Of a DNA stretch of 64,000 bases, positions 43,707 to 51,641 are shown one piece after another. Origin of the DNA: Microcystis panniformis FACHB-1757 (GTDB lineage Bacteria; Cyanobacteriota; Cyanobacteriia; Cyanobacteriales; Microcystaceae); NCBI RefSeq assembly GCF_001264245.1, contig NZ_CP011339.1, positions 496,001-560,000 on the forward strand, written 5' to 3'. The stretch's first letter is position 1. Every line of letters begins with the position of its first letter. The position numbers and the translations under genes are program-made. Under the pieces are notes generated by a model. That model was given only the letters and a program-made list of their open reading frames with translations, was not told the DNA's origin and did not search any database.

Positions 43707-46244
43707 ATGGCATTACTTAACCTTTTTCCCCCCTATCTGATTGTTTTAACTCTAGTCTTGGTTATTTTTCCCACCGTCTTAACTCTGGGAATCCGGATTG
43801 CTCTCTATAAACATCTCCAAGAGTCAACTGTAAAAGTCAAGCGCTTAATTCGGGGAGAAAGTCGCGGGGTTCAACCTAAAATTATCTCTAATCTAGAGAA
43901 TAGATTTAAGATAGCCAGTAGTCAACTAGATGATGTTAATACCGCAGCTTTGGTAGATGGTTTATACCATGAAGAACAATTTACTTTCATGTCTAAATCT
44001 CTTAGCTGCGAGAAATGGGATTATTTTGTAAGAGTCTTACCCAATCTCCTCCTCGCTTTTGGTTTGTTGGGAACTTTCCTCGGAATTACTCTCAATCTGA
44101 CGGGAATCAGCACACTTATCGATATCAATAATGTCGATGTGCAAAGTTTAGGAGAAAAGCTCAAAACTCCCCTAGAAAGTATGGGGATTGCTTTTATCAC
44201 TAGCTTAATTGGTTTAGCTTGTAGTTCTTTACTGACTGTGATTAACTTAATCTTTAATACCCACCTTGCTAAAGTAAATCTAATTAGTTCCCTAGAAGAC
44301 TATTTAGATAACATCTTGCAGCCGACTGTAGAAGGGAATAGTCGCTTGAATAAAGCGGTTGATAGCATGGTGGATAAACAGCAAGCATTTCTGACTAACT
44401 TTCATACCGAGGTGACGAGAGTATTAGAATCTTCTTTAGGAAAAGTTGCTAAAGAAATTGCTGATGGTAATCAGGAAACAGCTAAGTTAGTCACCCAGGT
44501 TTGTGAAAGATTAACTGAAACCGCAGGAACTTTATCTACCGGTGCGACGACTTTTCAGCGTTCAGCTTTTGAACTTAACCAGCAAGTACCAATTATCACG
44601 CAAGCAAACCGAGAGTTTACACAATCCTCTCAGGAACTAAAAAATAGTGTACTGCTTTTTAAACAAGCGTCAGAGTTAATTGAAAAAAGTAACTTCTCTG
44701 GTAATATCGAAAGGTTTACCGCTAGTTTAGCAGAAACTCAAGGGAGATTTTCTCAATCCACTGCACTACTAGAGCAGAATATCGGGGAGATTATCAGCAG
44801 TAATAAAAGAGCTAACGATTTAGCAGAACAAGTGTATTTAAATATCCAAGAATCTTCTCAAAAATTACAAAATAGTGCGGTAGGTTTTCTGGAAGCTTCC
44901 GAAAAAATCGAAAGTAGTCAATTTGCCGATAAGTTAGTGCAAGCAACCGCAGATTTAATGACTGCTCATCAACAGTTTGCCAATTCTACTACAGATTTAA
45001 ACCAATCAACTCAATCTCTAGCTTCTTTAACTCAAGACTTCCAGCGTTCAATGACAACTATGGTTGAGTTAGGAATAAAAATTACTGACTTGAATCAAAA
45101 ATCTGAGACAATCCTAGAACAAAATCAGCAACGATCAGTCACCGAACAAGAAAAGTTATCTAACATCCAGGGAGAATTAGTAAAATTAATCGAAACTGTG
45201 AAAACCTATCAAGACAGTTTTAACTCCGAGTCGAAACAATTAGGAAACCAACTTATCAATCGTCTCGATGAAAGACTCTCCCAAACCTCCGATAAAATTC
45301 TCACTGCTTCCCATGGGATTGAGCGCTCTAGTAATAATCTCGATGTGACTAATGCTAACTTGTCTCGGTTAATTGATACAGTGACAGAGCAAGTTACTCA
45401 AGTCTCTGAGAAAATCCTAGAACAAAATCAGCAACGCTCAGTCACCGAACAAGAAAAGTTATCCAACATTCAAGGAGAATTAGTAAAATTAATCGAAACC
45501 GTGAAAACCTATCAAGACAGTTTTAACTCCGAGTCGAAACAATTAGGCAATCAACTTATCAATCGTCTTGAGCAAAGACTATCCCAAACCTCCGATAAAA
45601 TCCTCACTGCTTCCCATGGCATTGAGCGCTCTAGTAATAATCCAGAGGTGACTAATGCTAACTTGTCTCAGTTAATTGGTACAGTGACAGAGCAACTTAC
45701 TCAAGTCAAGGAAAGCTTACAGTCTGAGTTAAACCTTTTAAGCAATAACTTAGGGATGGTAGTTGATGATAAATTAACTAAGAACTCAGAACAATTAAAA
45801 GCAGTTTCCCAATCTATTGAGAAAACAGCCAATCAATTTGGCAGCCTTAAATCAGATTTTTCTCAAGTAATTAATTCAGTGAACACCAACACCAGTCAAT
45901 TAACTGCTAACTTAGAATCTTTGCGAGATAAGTTAGAGAAAGTTATCGCTAAGGAAAATAAATCGAATCAGAAAATGATTGAACACATCTATGGAGAAAT
46001 TCAAAAATGTTTAGCAGAACTGGAGAAAATTAACGATATGCGTTCTGAATTTTCTAACTTAAAGGATGAGATAGAAGAACTTTTTGAGACAATCCCTAAT
46101 CCTGCTCAAAAAAATGTTCAGTCTGAATTTTCTAACTTAAAGGATAAGATAGAAAAACTTTTTGAGACAATCCCTAATCCTACTCAAAAAAATGTTCAGG
46201 ATGACATTAACACCATATTTGATAACTTCACTAACAAATTCTAA
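43707..46244 (+). CDS. MotA/TolQ/ExbB-like channel protein with long coiled-coil tail (ZorA-like)
   Basis: 845 residues. Membrane segments at about 9-31, 109-131 (VLPNLLLAFGLLGTFLGITLNL) and 158-183 (SMGIAFITSLIGLACSSLLTVINLIF) carry the proton-channel signature of the MotA/TolQ/ExbB family. From about residue 200 to the end it is a long cytoplasmic coiled coil. It includes a 101-residue tandem duplication (period 303 bases, from 45111 and 45414) and a 26-residue duplication near the end (SEFSNLKDEIEELFETIPNP twice). A short MotA-like core with a long helical tail is the plan of ZorA in the Zorya defence system. The OmpA-family partner follows six bases later. Confidence 0.85.
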   Translation: MALLNLFPPYLIVLTLVLVIFPTVLTLGIRIALYKHLQESTVKVKRLIRGESRGVQPKIISNLENRFKIASSQLDDVNTAALVDGLYHEEQFTFMSKSLSCEKWDYFVRVLPNLLLAFGLLGTFLGITLNLTGISTLIDINNVDVQSLGEKLKTPLESMGIAFITSLIGLACSSLLTVINLIFNTHLAKVNLISSLEDYLDNILQPTVEGNSRLNKAVDSMVDKQQAFLTNFHTEVTRVLESSLGKVAKEIADGNQETAKLVTQVCERLTETAGTLSTGATTFQRSAFELNQQVPIITQANREFTQSSQELKNSVLLFKQASELIEKSNFSGNIERFTASLAETQGRFSQSTALLEQNIGEIISSNKRANDLAEQVYLNIQESSQKLQNSAVGFLEASEKIESSQFADKLVQATADLMTAHQQFANSTTDLNQSTQSLASLTQDFQRSMTTMVELGIKITDLNQKSETILEQNQQRSVTEQEKLSNIQGELVKLIETVKTYQDSFNSESKQLGNQLINRLDERLSQTSDKILTASHGIERSSNNLDVTNANLSRLIDTVTEQVTQVSEKILEQNQQRSVTEQEKLSNIQGELVKLIETVKTYQDSFNSESKQLGNQLINRLEQRLSQTSDKILTASHGIERSSNNPEVTNANLSQLIGTVTEQLTQVKESLQSELNLLSNNLGMVVDDKLTKNSEQLKAVSQSIEKTANQFGSLKSDFSQVINSVNTNTSQLTANLESLRDKLEKVIAKENKSNQKMIEHIYGEIQKCLAELEKINDMRSEFSNLKDEIEELFETIPNPAQKNVQSEFSNLKDKIEKLFETIPNPTQKNVQDDINTIFDNFTNKF

Positions 46245-46250
46245 GCAATT

Positions 46251-46892
46251 ATGTCTAGACGTACCTACTACCGAGATGAAGATAAATCGGTGGATGTTTA
46301 TCCCGCATTTACCGATTTAATGTCCAATGCTTTCATGATTCTGAGTTTATTTCTCCTCTTGGCACTTTTTCAGTCCTATAATCTCATCAGCAAACTGGAG
46401 GAAGCTAACCGAAAACTGCAAACAGCAACCCCCATAGTTATCGATGAAAAATCAGGAAAATTTAAATTTCAGTCGGGAAGTGCCCAATTAAACCCAGCTT
46501 TAAAAACCTATATTCGTCAGCGCATTATTCCTGCTATCGAAACCATTACCAAAGACAGAGAAATCGACTTTATTCAAGTAATTGGACACACCGACGGACA
46601 GGGAATACAAAAGACAAGTAATCTCGATAAAAATATCGAATCGGTTGCCAGCAGAAAACAATCTGTTAAAATGCTAGTACCCGGTTCTAACACTGATTTA
46701 GGATTAATGCGCGCTTTAGCAGTCGTCCAAGAAATCGAAAACACAGGTAAACTCAAAAACGTCAAATTTCGAGCTTTTTCCGCAGGACAGTTATACCTAC
46801 CCTCGGGTAAATTAGCTGCGGTTAATCGTGACGCAGATGCAAGCAGACGCAGAATTGAAATCCGTTTTATTCCCCCCGGTAAAAAACAATAA
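46251..46892 (+). CDS. MotB/ZorB-like OmpA-family protein
   Basis: 213 residues. One membrane helix near the start (YPAFTDLMSNAFMILSLFLLLALFQ, about 17-41) with an Asp (D22) at its cytoplasmic end, the place of the ion-carrying Asp in MotB and ZorB. A short helical linker leads to an OmpA peptidoglycan-binding domain: FQSGSAQLNPALKTYIRQRIIPAI, VIGHTDGQG, and RDADASRRRIEIRF. It would anchor the motor to the cell wall while the helix completes the ion path with the upstream MotA-like protein. Last gene of the operon. Confidence 0.88.
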   Translation: MSRRTYYRDEDKSVDVYPAFTDLMSNAFMILSLFLLLALFQSYNLISKLEEANRKLQTATPIVIDEKSGKFKFQSGSAQLNPALKTYIRQRIIPAIETITKDREIDFIQVIGHTDGQGIQKTSNLDKNIESVASRKQSVKMLVPGSNTDLGLMRALAVVQEIENTGKLKNVKFRAFSAGQLYLPSGKLAAVNRDADASRRRIEIRFIPPGKKQ

Positions 46893-46970
46893 GGCAAAAA
46901 AATCTAGAAATTTGTTTTTTTATCTTTTGCTTGTTACACTGAGGAAAGAACGAAATTCAAATCAATATCT

Positions 46971-47204
46971 ATGGAACAAAACACTTTAGAGGGGACTTGG
47001 GAAGAAATTTTACAGCATAGTGCTAAATTAGCTGGTCAGCGAGTGAGATTGACCATTCTACCTAATCAATCTTCCAATTCTTCCACTCCAGAAACTCTAG
47101 ACCAAAAATTAAAAGGACGAGTTGGACGAGTTTATTTTCAGCCATCAGATTTATCTGAGCGAGTAGAAGAAGTTTTTACAAATATTTTAGATGATAAAGA
47201 CTAA
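46971..47204 (+). CDS. Small antitoxin-like protein
   Basis: 77 residues: LEGTWEEILQHSAKLAGQRVRLTILP, then a Ser/Thr-rich hinge and GRVGRVYFQPSDLSERVEEVFTNIL. The GTWEEI...LAGxRVRL pattern is common in short cyanobacterial proteins encoded before PIN-type toxins. No toxin gene follows here, so the pair is probably split. The function is inferred only from this resemblance. Confidence 0.6.
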   Translation: MEQNTLEGTWEEILQHSAKLAGQRVRLTILPNQSSNSSTPETLDQKLKGRVGRVYFQPSDLSERVEEVFTNILDDKD

Positions 47205-47255
47205 ACGGTATGGAAATCAACCTTTTGAGGTTGTACCTTAATGATTTTTCATTCC

Positions 47256-47816
47256 CTAGAGGGTGACATCCTCGTATAAATCCCGAAAAGATGCCGTCAG
47301 ATTAATACTCTGCAAACTAAAACTTTCTTGCTGATAGGTTTGCAGAATCCATAAACCCTGTTCACCCCGTCGAAAAGTTTCTACTCGTTGGTGTTTACTA
47401 TTGACTAGGACATATTCCTCTAAACTTTCTAGAGTTTGATAATCATTAAATTTATCACCCCTGTCAAAAGCTTCTGTGGAATCGGAGAGAACTTCAATAA
47501 TCAATTTAGGAAAACTTTTGTAGGTAGCAGTTTCTCTATCTCTGTCATCACAGGTGACAATAATATCAGGATAATAAAAGTGATTGCGCTTCTCTAATCT
47601 GACTTTCACATCAGCAAAATAAACCCGACAATTGGAACCCCGCAAATGATTACGAATGATAAAAGTGAAATTGAGTCCGATAATATTATGAGTATCCGTT
47701 GTCCCTGCCATGGCGTAAACTTGTCCATCGATATATTCATGTTTAATGGGACTTTTTTCTTCAAACTGAAGATATTCTTCTGGGGTGAGATTATTATAGT
47801 TAGATAAAGCAATCAT
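47256..47816 (-). CDS. Uma2 family endonuclease, copy 1
   Basis: 186 residues, PD-(D/E)XK nuclease fold of the Uma2/DUF820 family that is expanded in cyanobacteria. Core: LTPEEYLQFEEKSPIKHEYIDGQVYAMAG, YFADVKVRLEKRNHFYYPDIIVTCD (catalytic Asp), and LIIEVLSDSTEAFDRGDKFNDYQTL (catalytic Glu). The physiological role is unknown. It sits five bases after the stop of the second copy upstream on the same strand, a tandem duplicate differing at few positions. Confidence 0.9.
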   Translation of the reverse strand: MIALSNYNNLTPEEYLQFEEKSPIKHEYIDGQVYAMAGTTDTHNIIGLNFTFIIRNHLRGSNCRVYFADVKVRLEKRNHFYYPDIIVTCDDRDRETATYKSFPKLIIEVLSDSTEAFDRGDKFNDYQTLESLEEYVLVNSKHQRVETFRRGEQGLWILQTYQQESFSLQSINLTASFRDLYEDVTL

Positions 47817-47821
47817 GGTTT

Positions 47822-48412
47822 TTAAGGAATTTGGGGAGTATCATTAACCGTTTCTAGGGTGACATCCTCGTATAAATCCCGAAAAGATGCCGTCATATTA
47901 ATACTCTGTAAACTAAAACTTTCTTGCTGATAGGTTTGCAGAATCCATAAATCCTGTTCACCCCGTCGAAAAGTTTCTACTCGTTGGTGTTTACTATTGA
48001 CTAAGACATATTCCTCTAAACTTTCTAGAGTTTGATAATCATTAAATTTATCCCCCCTGTCAAAAGCTTCTGTAGAATCGGAGAGAACTTCGATAATCAA
48101 TTTAGGAAAACTTTTGTAGGTAGCAGTTTCTCTATCTCTGTCATCACAGGTGACAATAATATCAGGATAATAAAAGTGATTGCGCTTCTCTAATCTGACT
48201 TTCACATCGGCAAAATAAACCCGACAATCGGAACCACGCAAATGATTACGAACAATTGTGTATATATTCCCCGCAACAATATTATGAGTATCCGTCGTCC
48301 CTGCCATGGCGTAAACTTGTCCATCGATATACTCGTGTTTAATGGTACTTTTCTCTTCAAACTGAAGATATTCTTCTGGAGTGAGATTATTATAGTTAGA
48401 TAGAGCAATCAT
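47822..48412 (-). CDS. Uma2 family endonuclease, copy 2
   Basis: 196 residues, nearly identical to copy 1. The differences cluster at residues 43-53 (HNIVAGNIYTIVRNHLRG against HNIIGLNFTFIIRNHLRG) and at the tail, which is ten residues longer (ETVNDTPQIP). Copy 2 has the ordinary family sequence in that patch, so copy 1 is the changed one. Active-site Asp and Glu are present. The two genes form one transcription unit. Confidence 0.9.
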   Translation of the reverse strand: MIALSNYNNLTPEEYLQFEEKSTIKHEYIDGQVYAMAGTTDTHNIVAGNIYTIVRNHLRGSDCRVYFADVKVRLEKRNHFYYPDIIVTCDDRDRETATYKSFPKLIIEVLSDSTEAFDRGDKFNDYQTLESLEEYVLVNSKHQRVETFRRGEQDLWILQTYQQESFSLQSINMTASFRDLYEDVTLETVNDTPQIP

Positions 48413-48449
48413 CGTTTTTTCTGCTAATTACAACTTTATTAAGTACCTA

Positions 48450-48708
48450 AGCAGGTAGGTGTTAAAAATTGTCGGCACCCCCCTTATTAAGGGGTAGGGT
48501 TGATTCATAGTAGGGTTGATTCATAGTAGGGTTGATTCATAGTAGGGTTGATTCATAGTAGGGTTGATTCATAGTAGGGTTGATTCATAGTAGGGTTGAT
48601 TCATAGTAGGGTTGATTCATAGTAGGGTTGATTCATGAATCAACCCTACCATGGGTAGGGAAGGATCAGAGGCAAAATCTATCTTCTATTTAATTAGAAC
48701 CACTTACC
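48450..48708. mobile_element. TIR-flanked miniature element B containing the 16-bp array
   Basis: The left end AGGTAGGTGTTAAAAATT and the right end, read inward, AGGTAAGTGGTTCTAATT, are related to the termini of the elements at 5897, 39027 and 53060. Boundaries are approximate; ACCTAAGCA occurs at both edges (48445 and 48706). The interior holds CCCCTTATTAAGGGG and the 16-bp array (48495-48648). The rest of the 552-base gap (48413-48964) holds TTACTG and TGATAAC heptamers near 48775-48825 and no gene. Confidence 0.55.
48495..48648. repeat. 16-bp tandem array of ISAs1-type terminal repeats
   Basis: Nine direct units of TAGGGTTGATTCATAG (16-base period), the last running into the inverted unit TGAATCAACCCTA to form a 26-base palindrome. 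It has the same design as the array at 26385, with the opposite arm extended. The core 14-mer equals the right end of the insertion sequence at 10320-11736. Confidence 0.92.
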
Positions 48709-48964
48709 TAAGCAAAATTAATTATACATCTAAGCCGTTAGCCTTTTCCGTAATCAGTAAGCAGTATTAAGTAACAGTACATTCCCTGATTACTGTTCAC
48801 TGTTCACTGATAACTGAAAAGTCTCCTCTCTCCGAGTCTCGACTAGGAAATTAACTTTGCAGGATTAGATACCTGTTGAAATACTGTCTAGGAGAACCGG
48901 CAAAAAGAGCCTCGAATGGTTAATCTATATGTTATTACTCTTGTAACCCTCTATAACTACTGTT

Positions 48965-50884
48965 ATGACAACCCTAATTGACTATTCAAATATTCAATCT
49001 TTACCCGAAGTTTGGTCAATAGTTGCCCAGCGTTTCCCCGATATTATCGCCCTGCACGATCCCCACAGTAAACCGGAAGTAATTATCACCTATCGGGAAC
49101 TTTATCAACAAATTCAGCAATTTGCCGCCGCTTTACAAGCATTAGGAGTCACAGAAACCGAAAATGTCGCTTTATTTGCCGATAATAGTCCCCGGTGGTT
49201 TATTGCCGACCAAGGTTCCATGGCAGCCGGGGCAGCCAACGCGGTACGATCTGCTCAAGCAGATGCAGAGGAATTAGCCTATATTCTGGCCGATAGTGAC
49301 AGTCAGACGCTGATTGTGGAAAATAACAAAACTTTAGGGAAATTGCTGGCGAAAATCCCTGAATTGCCCCTAAAATTAATCGTGCTGCTCACCGACGAAG
49401 ACCCCGCTACTGGGGCGATTTCCGTGCAGACCTTAAATTTCAAGCAACTAATGGCGATCGGGGCTGAGAACACCCTTAAACCCATCACCAAGAGCGAAAA
49501 TGATCTGGCTACCCTCATCTACACATCGGGAACGACGGGACAACCAAAAGGGGTGATGTTAAGTCATGGTAATCTCCTCCATCAGGTACGCAACTTAAAT
49601 GCTATCTTTCAACCGGATCCTGGGGATCGAGTTCTAAGCATACTACCTTCATGGCATTCCTACGAGCGCAGTTGTGAGTATTTCAGTCTAGCTCAAGGTT
49701 GCACCCAGATTTATACCAGTATTCGCACTTTTAAGCAGGATTTAAAGCAGTTTAGTCCGCAATTAATGGTGGGAGTTCCCCGTCTTTGGGAATCTCTTTA
49801 CGAGGGTATCCAAAAACAATTTAGCGAACAATCGGCCACAAAACAGAAATTAGTGCGATTTTTGCTAGAAAAGTCGGAAAAGTACGTTATTGCTAAACGT
49901 ATCGCTGATAATCTCAGTCTAGATCATCTTCATGCTTCCCCCGGAGAAAGACTAAAAGCAAGAATTCAATCCCTCTTACTCTATCCCCTCCATGCCATCG
50001 GTGACAAGCTAGTTTATGGCAAAATTCGCCAAGCAGTGGGAAATAAAGTTAAAATCTTGGTTAGTGGCGGTGGTTCCTTAGCCAGACATCTAGATACTTT
50101 CTATGAGATTGCCGGAATCCCGATTTTAGTTGGTTATGGACTGACAGAAACTTCTCCTGTGGCTACCGTCCGTCGTATCGATCATAACCTGCGCGGGTCT
50201 GCCGGTCGTCCCGTCTTTCAGACAGAAATCTGTATTGTCGATTTACAGAGCAAAGAAGTCTTACCCACAGAAAAACACGGTTTAGTTTTGATTCGCGGTC
50301 CGCAGGTGATGCAGGGATACTATAAAAAACCGGAAGCAACCGAAAAAGCGATTTCTCCCGATGGTTGGTTTGATAGCGGTGATATTGGTTGGTTAACCGC
50401 TGCTGGGGATTTAGTCTTAACCGGACGGGCCAAAGATACAATTGTTTTGAGCAATGGTGAAAATATCGAACCGCAACCGATTGAAGATGCTTGTTTACGC
50501 AGTCCCTTTATCTCCCAAATTATGCTAGTGGGACAGGATCAAAAAGCTTTGGGGGCTTTGATCGTGCCTAATCTTGATATACTGGCCAATTGGGCCCAAG
50601 AACAGAAAATATCCTTAAATTTACCCGATCTTCACAGCGATCGCTCAATGATTCTTTCTAGCGATCTCTACAGCAAAAAAGTCTTAGCTCTCTACCAACA
50701 AGAATTAAAGCGCGAGGTGAGAAATCGGCCCGGTTATCGTGCCGATGACCAGATTAAAACCTTTGAGTTAATTTTAGAGCCTTTTTCCCAAGAAAACGGC
50801 ATGATGACCCAAACTTTAAAGATTAAACGACCGGTAGTAACGCAACGCTATCGCGATATGATTAACGAGATGTTTGCCAAGTAA
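48965..50884 (+). CDS. aas: Long-chain acyl-ACP synthetase
   Basis: AMP-forming ligase that reactivates free fatty acids; in cyanobacteria it charges ACP and recycles fatty acids released from lipids. 639 residues. ATP-binding motif LIYTSGTTGQPKGVMLSHGN, adenylate motif VGYGLTETSPV, DGWFDSGDIGWL, and LTGRAKDTIVLSNGENIEPQPIED (hinge and catalytic region). An approximately 70-residue insertion (EKYVIAKRIADNLSLDHLHASPGER) near the middle is typical of the bacterial and cyanobacterial membrane-associated group. It is preceded by a repeat-rich gap. Confidence 0.92.
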   Translation: MTTLIDYSNIQSLPEVWSIVAQRFPDIIALHDPHSKPEVIITYRELYQQIQQFAAALQALGVTETENVALFADNSPRWFIADQGSMAAGAANAVRSAQADAEELAYILADSDSQTLIVENNKTLGKLLAKIPELPLKLIVLLTDEDPATGAISVQTLNFKQLMAIGAENTLKPITKSENDLATLIYTSGTTGQPKGVMLSHGNLLHQVRNLNAIFQPDPGDRVLSILPSWHSYERSCEYFSLAQGCTQIYTSIRTFKQDLKQFSPQLMVGVPRLWESLYEGIQKQFSEQSATKQKLVRFLLEKSEKYVIAKRIADNLSLDHLHASPGERLKARIQSLLLYPLHAIGDKLVYGKIRQAVGNKVKILVSGGGSLARHLDTFYEIAGIPILVGYGLTETSPVATVRRIDHNLRGSAGRPVFQTEICIVDLQSKEVLPTEKHGLVLIRGPQVMQGYYKKPEATEKAISPDGWFDSGDIGWLTAAGDLVLTGRAKDTIVLSNGENIEPQPIEDACLRSPFISQIMLVGQDQKALGALIVPNLDILANWAQEQKISLNLPDLHSDRSMILSSDLYSKKVLALYQQELKREVRNRPGYRADDQIKTFELILEPFSQENGMMTQTLKIKRPVVTQRYRDMINEMFAK

Positions 50885-50945
50885 ATATTTCTGGCAAATA
50901 TTCCCTAACCCCTTGACAAAAAGACCTTTTTAGGATAAGCAAATC

Positions 50946-51394
50946 ATGGATGACGCACAAACCAGTTTATTACTGAAGCGCCCGGTGACAATTAAAGTCA
51001 TCGTGACTCCGCGCTGGAAAGAAGAAGCACAACAGCAATTACAAGCACAAATGGCTCAAATTGACGCACAAATTCAACAATTAGAAACCCAAGGACAAAG
51101 AGCGATCGCAGAAATTCAGCGTCAGAGTCTGATCCCCTTACCCCCGCGGCTGCCCAACAGATTGACAATATTCAAATCCAAGTCAATCAACAGAAAAGTG
51201 AGTTTCTCGAACAAAAAAACCAGTATCTGCAACAATTGCAACAGGTACAACTCTTGGAACTCAATCAAGAAGTCGCCCAAGCACAACTAGAAAGCTTTTT
51301 CCGCGTCGAAAAAGGCGATAACTTAGTGGCCAAAATGAATGTGGAACTCGTCCTTAGAGATGGCATCGTCGAAGACATTCGCGGCGAAATTTAA
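50946..51394 (+). CDS. YlqD family protein, one-base frameshift
   Basis: Starts MDDAQTSLLLKRPVTIKVIVTPRWKEEAQQQLQAQMAQIDAQIQQLETQG, a YlqD-family beginning followed by a coiled coil. The frame breaks after IPLP at the C5 tract 51141-51145. Adding one C restores PAAAQQIDNIQIQVNQQKSEFLEQKNQYLQQ and an end VELVLRDGIVEDIRGEI with stop at 51392, 149 residues in all. As given, translation ends at 51290 with a nonsense tail. Function of YlqD proteins is unknown. It follows aas by 61 bases and may share its transcript. Confidence 0.8.
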
Positions 51395-51448
51395 AGCTAG
51401 GGTGAGCAGTTACCCGTCCCTGTCAACTTAACGGTTAAAATCGGCAAT

Positions 51449-51471
51449 AGCAAGGGTTTTTCTCCCTTGCT
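51449..51471. repeat. Hairpin downstream of ylqD
   Basis: AGCAAGGG, TTTTTCT, CCCTTGCT: perfect 8-bp stem. No T tail follows, so a terminator role for the aas-ylqD transcript is only possible. Confidence 0.5.
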
Positions 51472-51641
51472 AACCCAGAAAACCGCCCCTAGCTCACATC
51501 ATCCCTGACAGGACTTGATCAGACCTTAAAAATATATTAAGATTCTTTATCGATCGCCAAGACAAACTCGCTTATATTGTCCTATAACTTCACCTCTCCA
51601 TCGACTCACCCTTAATTAGATCCTATAAATATGGAATCTCT

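Noticed and set aside
39319..46892. Calling the operon a known Zorya system
   Set aside because: ZorA- and ZorB-like parts are present, but none of the known Zorya effectors (ZorC, ZorD, ZorE or later types) is seen; a tubulin-like GTPase and a VWA protein occupy the operon instead.
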